Below, piece by piece: positions 60,642 to 64,000 of a stretch of 64,000 bases of DNA (the stretch's first letter is position 1; every line of letters begins with the position of its first letter). The notes beneath the pieces were generated by a model, which worked only from the letters and a program-made list of their open reading frames with translations, made no database searches and was not told the DNA's origin. The translations under genes were made by a program, and so were the position numbers. The DNA is from Actinopolyspora halophila DSM 43834 (GTDB lineage Bacteria; Actinomycetota; Actinomycetes; Mycobacteriales; Pseudonocardiaceae), in contig NZ_AQUI01000002.1 of assembly GCF_000371785.1 (NCBI RefSeq), forward strand, positions 2,955,276 to 3,019,275, in the 5' to 3' direction.

Positions 60642-61333
60642 TCCTTGGTCGGTGAATCGTCACTGCCTGCCTCGGCCCCGCCGTCGGTGAGCACGCACGA
60701 GACGAAGAACCGCACGTGCTGCCGTACCAGTTCGTGACCGAGTCCGCGGTCCTCGCGGCCCGCCTGGGCGTGCAGGTAGACGAATCGCGCGTTGCCCACC
60801 GGAGCCAGCAGCTCCCAGACGAGCTGTTCCGCGGAGAAGTCGTCCCGGACCAGCCCCTGCCGCATCCACGACCGCATCGGCTCGTGCAGCTGACGCTGCA
60901 CCTCGGCGATGGCGTCGGCGAGGCTGCGCCCCTTGCCGGCCCGGCCGATCATCCCCTCCCGGATCAGCACGCTGGCGAACCGGCGGGCTCTGAGCCGGTC
61001 GAACGCCGCCATGATCTTGTCCACCAGCCTGCCGATCGCATCGGCCGGTGCCGTATCCGCGAGTTCGTCCGGATCGAGGCCGAGCACGGAGAGATCCAAC
61101 AACCCGACCTCGGCCAACAGGGCGTCGAAGATCGCCTGCTTGCCGCTGAAGTGCGAGTAGATGGCGCTGTCCCTGATCCCGGTCCGTTCGGCGATCTCCC
61201 GCACCGAGGTGCCCGCGAACCCCTTGTTCGAGAACAGTGTGAGCGCGGCGTCGAGCAGCCGCTCCCGGGTGTTGGTCGCCTCGGACTTCGGCGGACGACC
61301 GAGCCTGCGAGGTGTGGACGCCGAGGAAGACAT
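60638..61333 (-). CDS. TetR-family repressor of the exporter operon (PltH-like)
   Basis: 231 residues: an HTH RERLLDAALTLFSNKGFAGTSVREIAERTGIRDSAIYSHFSGKQAIFDALL at about 24-74, then a helical effector domain. It is the first gene of its operon, transcribed together with the ATPase and both permeases by a 4-nt overlap. A perfect 16-bp palindrome (61344-61359) lies 10 bp upstream of its start, so autoregulation and induction of export by the product are very likely. In pyoluteorin producers PltH plays the same role. Confidence 0.9.
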   Translation of the reverse strand: MSSSASTPRRLGRPPKSEATNTRERLLDAALTLFSNKGFAGTSVREIAERTGIRDSAIYSHFSGKQAIFDALLAEVGLLDLSVLGLDPDELADTAPADAIGRLVDKIMAAFDRLRARRFASVLIREGMIGRAGKGRSLADAIAEVQRQLHEPMRSWMRQGLVRDDFSAEQLVWELLAPVGNARFVYLHAQAGREDRGLGHELVRQHVRFFVSCVLTDGGAEAGSDDSPTKE

Positions 61334-61343
61334 GGCTCAATAA

Positions 61344-61359
61344 TAGCGAGCGCTCGCTA
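61344..61359. promoter_or_regulatory. TetR operator palindrome
   Basis: TAGCGAGCGCTCGCTA is a perfect 16-bp palindrome 10 bp upstream of the TetR start. The AGCGAGCGCTCGCT core is a familiar form of actinobacterial TetR operator. It lies between the exporter operon and the divergent SDR gene, so it may affect both. Confidence 0.85.
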
Positions 61360-61509
61360 AGATGCAATCCCCCTTTTCCGAAACGGTTCATGGACTCCAA
61401 CTTCGGTGTGATCATGCTAAAGAAGGAATCACCGCATGTCATAAGGGGGTTACTGCATCCCGGAGTGATATATATATTAATGAGCGCACAGCAACTTTTG
61501 GAGAACTCG

Positions 61510-62412
61510 ATGACCCTGTCGAACAACACTCCGGCGGTCGTGGTGACCGGAGCTTCCAGCGGGATCGGACACGCGACGGCGGTTCGACTCGCCCGGAACG
61601 GCCACCGGGTGTACGCGGGATTCCGCCATCCGGAGGATGGCGCGAGCCTGGCCGAGGAATCCTCGAACCTGACACCGGTGCACCTGGATGTCACCGATCC
61701 CGAGAGCATCGAGGCGCTGCGCGAACAGGTCGAGGCCGCACCGAGCACCACCCCACTGCGGGGGCTGGTCAACAACGCGGGCACCACCACCGCCGCTCCG
61801 GTCGAGTACGTCTCGCCGGACGAACTGCGCCGAGTCCTGGATGTCAATGTGGTCGGTCAGGTCGCGGTCACCAGGGCACTGCTGCCGGTACTGCGACGGA
61901 GCCACGGCCGCGTAATCAACATCAGCTCGATGGGTGGCCGGATCGCAAGCCCCGTCATGGGTCCGTACGCGGCCTCGAAATTCGCGCTGGAGGCCATCAC
62001 CGACGCCTTGCGCCGCGAAGTAGCCGATCAGGACGTCGAAGTCGTGGCGATCGAGCCGGGTGCGGTGGCCACCCCCATCTGGAACAAAATCGATTCCAAA
62101 GTGAACCTGGACTCCATCCCCGAAGAGGCGCGACGGGTTTACGGCGACCTCATCACCGGCGTCGAAGAAGGAATCTTCAAGGCGAGTGCGACCCACGGCG
62201 TCCCGCCGGAACGCATCGCCGACGTGATCGAACAAGCACTGACCCGGCCCCATCCGCGCGCGCGGTATCTCGTCGGACGGTCGGCACGGATGCGAGTGAT
62301 GCTCTCCCGCGTCCTGCCTCCGAAGCTGTTCGACCTGATCCTGTCCGGCGTCATGCGTCGTATCGGTGCGCGGACCAGGACCGCGGCTCCCACCCCGCGT
62401 CACCCCTCCTGA
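61510..62412 (+). CDS. Short-chain dehydrogenase/reductase
   Basis: 300 residues from ATG 61510 (GGAG 6 nt upstream). Classical SDR: VVVTGASSGIGHATAVRLARNGHRV, LVNNAGTTTAAP, catalytic Ser in NISSMGG and Tyr/Lys in YAASKFALEAI, with PGAVATPI after it. The Gly-rich and Tyr motifs are complete, so it is an active NAD(P)-dependent reductase. It shares a transcription direction with the metallo-hydrolase and the carboxylase/reductase that follow. It could reduce a beta-ketoacyl intermediate for an alkylmalonyl extender or act in tailoring; the substrate is not known. Confidence 0.85.
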   Translation: MTLSNNTPAVVVTGASSGIGHATAVRLARNGHRVYAGFRHPEDGASLAEESSNLTPVHLDVTDPESIEALREQVEAAPSTTPLRGLVNNAGTTTAAPVEYVSPDELRRVLDVNVVGQVAVTRALLPVLRRSHGRVINISSMGGRIASPVMGPYAASKFALEAITDALRREVADQDVEVVAIEPGAVATPIWNKIDSKVNLDSIPEEARRVYGDLITGVEEGIFKASATHGVPPERIADVIEQALTRPHPRARYLVGRSARMRVMLSRVLPPKLFDLILSGVMRRIGARTRTAAPTPRHPS

Positions 62413-62459
62413 TCCGGGCCCCGTCACCGGTTCGAAAGCAGACCAGCTAAGGAGTCATC

Positions 62460-63404
62460 ATGCGCGAGCACCAGCCGCTGCGCGAGATTCTCGAGCGCCC
62501 GCGCCCGTTCGTGGCCCCGGACCTCAGACCGACGGGATTGCGACTGCATCCCGAACAACTTGGCGACGGTGTGTACGCGCTGCTGGCCAACCAACCTCCG
62601 AAGGACAACAACGGCGTCGTCTTCGGACGCGATGCCGCCCTCGTGGTCGACACCGGAGTAACCCCTACCGTGGGTGAACGGATCCGGCACGAAGCGAGCG
62701 AGCTCACCGCCGCACCGATCCGCTACGTGGCGAACACGACCTACCACGGGGACCACACCTTCGGAAACACCGCGTTCGGCTCCGAGGTCACCATACTGTC
62801 CTCGAACACGAACCGGATGTGCATGGACGACCTGGAGCGGGAGAAGCGGGCACGCAGCGAGAGCATGTTCGGCGAATCGTCCCTGGACGAGGTGACCACC
62901 TGGCGACGGCCGGACATCGTCTTCGACCGGTTCCTGTCGGTCGACCTGGGGAACAAGACCGTGTGGTTGTGGCACTTCGGCCCGGGCAACGGAGCCGGCG
63001 ACGTGCTGGTCCACGTGCCGGACGAGGGGGTGGTCTGGACGGGCAACTTCCTCGTTCCAGCCGGGATGGTGCCGATGGTGCTCATCGGCGACCCCTGGTC
63101 CTACTCCGAATCGGTGCGTGCCGCCTCCGAACAGCTCGACATCGACCGCATCGTGCCCGGACACGGTTTCATCGCCCCCGCACGTCCCGCCGTCGAATGG
63201 ATGCTGGACTACCTGGAACGGCTCGGGTCGACGGTGCTGCGGGACTTCCGGGCGGGCAAGGACGTCGACCGGATCATGAACGAGTTCACCCTGCCGGCCG
63301 AGCATGGTGAGAACGAGATGGTGCGCGCGCTCAACGACTCCTTCCACCGCCTCAACATCCTCACCACGTACCGACGGCTCGGTGATTCGGCCGAACGGGG
63401 CTGA
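62460..63404 (+). CDS. Metallo-beta-lactamase-fold hydrolase
   Basis: 314 residues, ATG 62460 with AAGGAG upstream. MBL fold with LVVDTGVTPTVGERI and the metal motif at 92-102: NTTYHGDHTFG. The usual HxHxDH is T-Y-H-G-D-H, so the first histidine (position 94) is Thr, while His96, Asp98 and His99 are kept. Later ligands lie in HFGPGNGAGDVLVHVPDEGVVWTGN (His/Asp) and VPGHGF. Change of one ligand suggests a mononuclear or otherwise altered centre. A thioesterase or cyclase function on the polyketide is possible, since MBL-fold enzymes do this in other clusters; this is inference. Confidence 0.82.
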   Translation: MREHQPLREILERPRPFVAPDLRPTGLRLHPEQLGDGVYALLANQPPKDNNGVVFGRDAALVVDTGVTPTVGERIRHEASELTAAPIRYVANTTYHGDHTFGNTAFGSEVTILSSNTNRMCMDDLEREKRARSESMFGESSLDEVTTWRRPDIVFDRFLSVDLGNKTVWLWHFGPGNGAGDVLVHVPDEGVVWTGNFLVPAGMVPMVLIGDPWSYSESVRAASEQLDIDRIVPGHGFIAPARPAVEWMLDYLERLGSTVLRDFRAGKDVDRIMNEFTLPAEHGENEMVRALNDSFHRLNILTTYRRLGDSAERG

Positions 63405-63675
63405 CAGCGAGCGGAAGAGCGGACCGCGATCCCGTCGTTCTCAGGTACCACCGGCGCTTTCAACCGCGGGACTGAAGACGGTGTCCGTCGTATCGCATTA
63501 GCGTGACGACGCACAGTCCAGAACACACCTGGTTCCGTGGTGTCCGACGTGGCCGGAGCTACCGGCCCGGCGGGGCCGGTAGCGTGCCACTCGCGCATTC
63601 GGGTGCTTTCCAGCTCCTCGCCCACTCCGCTTCGGTCCCACGGCCACGACTGCTCACGTCGAGTTGAGGTGTCCC

Positions 63676-64000
63676 GTGAAAGAGCTGTACGAACTCGGTG
63701 AGGTTCCTCCCCGCGGCGCGGTACCGGAGAAGATGTACGCCTCGGTCATCCGCCCGGAACGTTTCGGAGAACCGGAACAGGCGTTCGCGACCGAAGTGGT
63801 CGACACTCCGCGGCCGGACAGCGGCCAAGTACTGGTCTACATGATGGCCGCGGGAATCAACTACAACAACGTGTGGGCCGCCCTGGGGGCTCCGCTCGAC
63901 GTTATCGCCGCGCGGCAACGCCACGGTGCGACCGAGGACTTCCACATCGGAGGTTCCGAGGGCTCGGGAGTCGTCTGGGCCGTCGGTCCGGGCGTCGAGT
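63676..64000 (+). CDS. ccr: Crotonyl-CoA carboxylase/reductase, N-terminal part (cut by window edge)
   Basis: The reading frame from GTG 63676 runs open to the edge for 108 codons. It reads KELYELGEVPPRGAVPEKMYASVIRPERFGEP, then VVDTPRPDSGQVLVYMMAAGINYNNVWAALG and HIGGSEGSGVVWAVGPGVE, the distinctive N-terminus of the CCR family within the zinc-alcohol-dehydrogenase superfamily. CCRs reductively carboxylate 2-enoyl-CoAs to ethyl- or longer alkylmalonyl-CoA for polyketide synthases. Finding one directly next to this PKS cluster suggests an unusual extender unit. Substrate chain length cannot be seen. Confidence 0.9.
   Translation, partial: MKELYELGEVPPRGAVPEKMYASVIRPERFGEPEQAFATEVVDTPRPDSGQVLVYMMAAGINYNNVWAALGAPLDVIAARQRHGATEDFHIGGSEGSGVVWAVGPGVE

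Noticed and set aside
1-64000. CRISPR arrays, rRNA and tRNA genes
   Set aside because: No regularly spaced repeats and no tRNA- or rRNA-like segments were recognised on reading; a covariance-model scan would settle the tRNA question.

Overview
The window is high-GC DNA with strong codon bias, frequent GTG/TTG starts, GTGA stop-start overlaps and many LacI/TetR/LuxR-type regulators. It is almost certainly from a filamentous actinomycete (Pseudonocardiales-like by general flavour; the genus is not decidable from the sequence). It reads as three kinds of territory: sugar/sugar-acid catabolism (1-20 kb), a mixed accessory stretch (20-28 kb) and a halogenated pyrrole-polyketide biosynthetic cluster (28-64 kb, running off the right edge).

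Catabolism. A DeoR-type regulator (cut by the left edge), a PdxA2-type 4-phosphate dehydrogenase and a DUF1537 four-carbon acid-sugar kinase lie on the minus strand. Divergent from them is a plus-strand series: aldo/keto reductase, sialidase-fold protein, Nramp-fold permease, HpaI-type aldolase, D-2-hydroxyacid dehydrogenase and a second Nramp-fold permease. Two near-identical 17-bp inverted-repeat sites lie in and before the kinase gene. After an NmrA-type reductase comes a lower-GC patch with two unrecognised minus-strand genes and a frameshifted IS30 transposase remnant. A textbook ribose operon rbsR-A-C-B-K-D follows, with a perfect LacI-type operator in front of it.

Accessory stretch. 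An MFS exporter is followed by a divergent redox module: a SAM methyltransferase with a His-rich tail plus a thioredoxin-reductase-like flavoprotein, facing an XRE-cupin regulator across an operator array. Then come an orphan HsdR_N-like nuclease, a small hypothetical gene, a glutathionyl-hydroquinone-reductase-type GST and a tandem DUF427 protein.

Biosynthetic cluster. The gene set closely parallels the pyoluteorin (plt) pathway: proline adenylation enzyme, prolyl-PCP dehydrogenase and stand-alone PCP make pyrrolyl-S-PCP, and a PltA-type halogenase can chlorinate it. A two-module PKS and a one-module PKS then add three extender units. Only the last module has an intact ketoreductase (module 2 carries dead DH and KR remnants), and a free type II thioesterase can release the chain. 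This logic predicts a 2-(2,6-dihydroxybenzoyl)pyrrole core. Two further intact phenol-type flavin halogenases, one degenerate halogenase homologue (PltD-like), a flavin reductase, a P450 and an SCP2-domain protein suggest tailoring. Two orphan LuxR-type regulators and two TetR regulators control it, and an ATPase plus two ABC-2 permeases export the product. The right edge cuts a crotonyl-CoA carboxylase/reductase gene, the enzyme class that makes alkylmalonyl-CoA. With the non-canonical AT motif of module 2 this raises the possibility of an alkylated (armeniaspirol/streptopyrrole-like) rather than plain pyoluteorin product. No rRNA, tRNA or CRISPR array was recognised.
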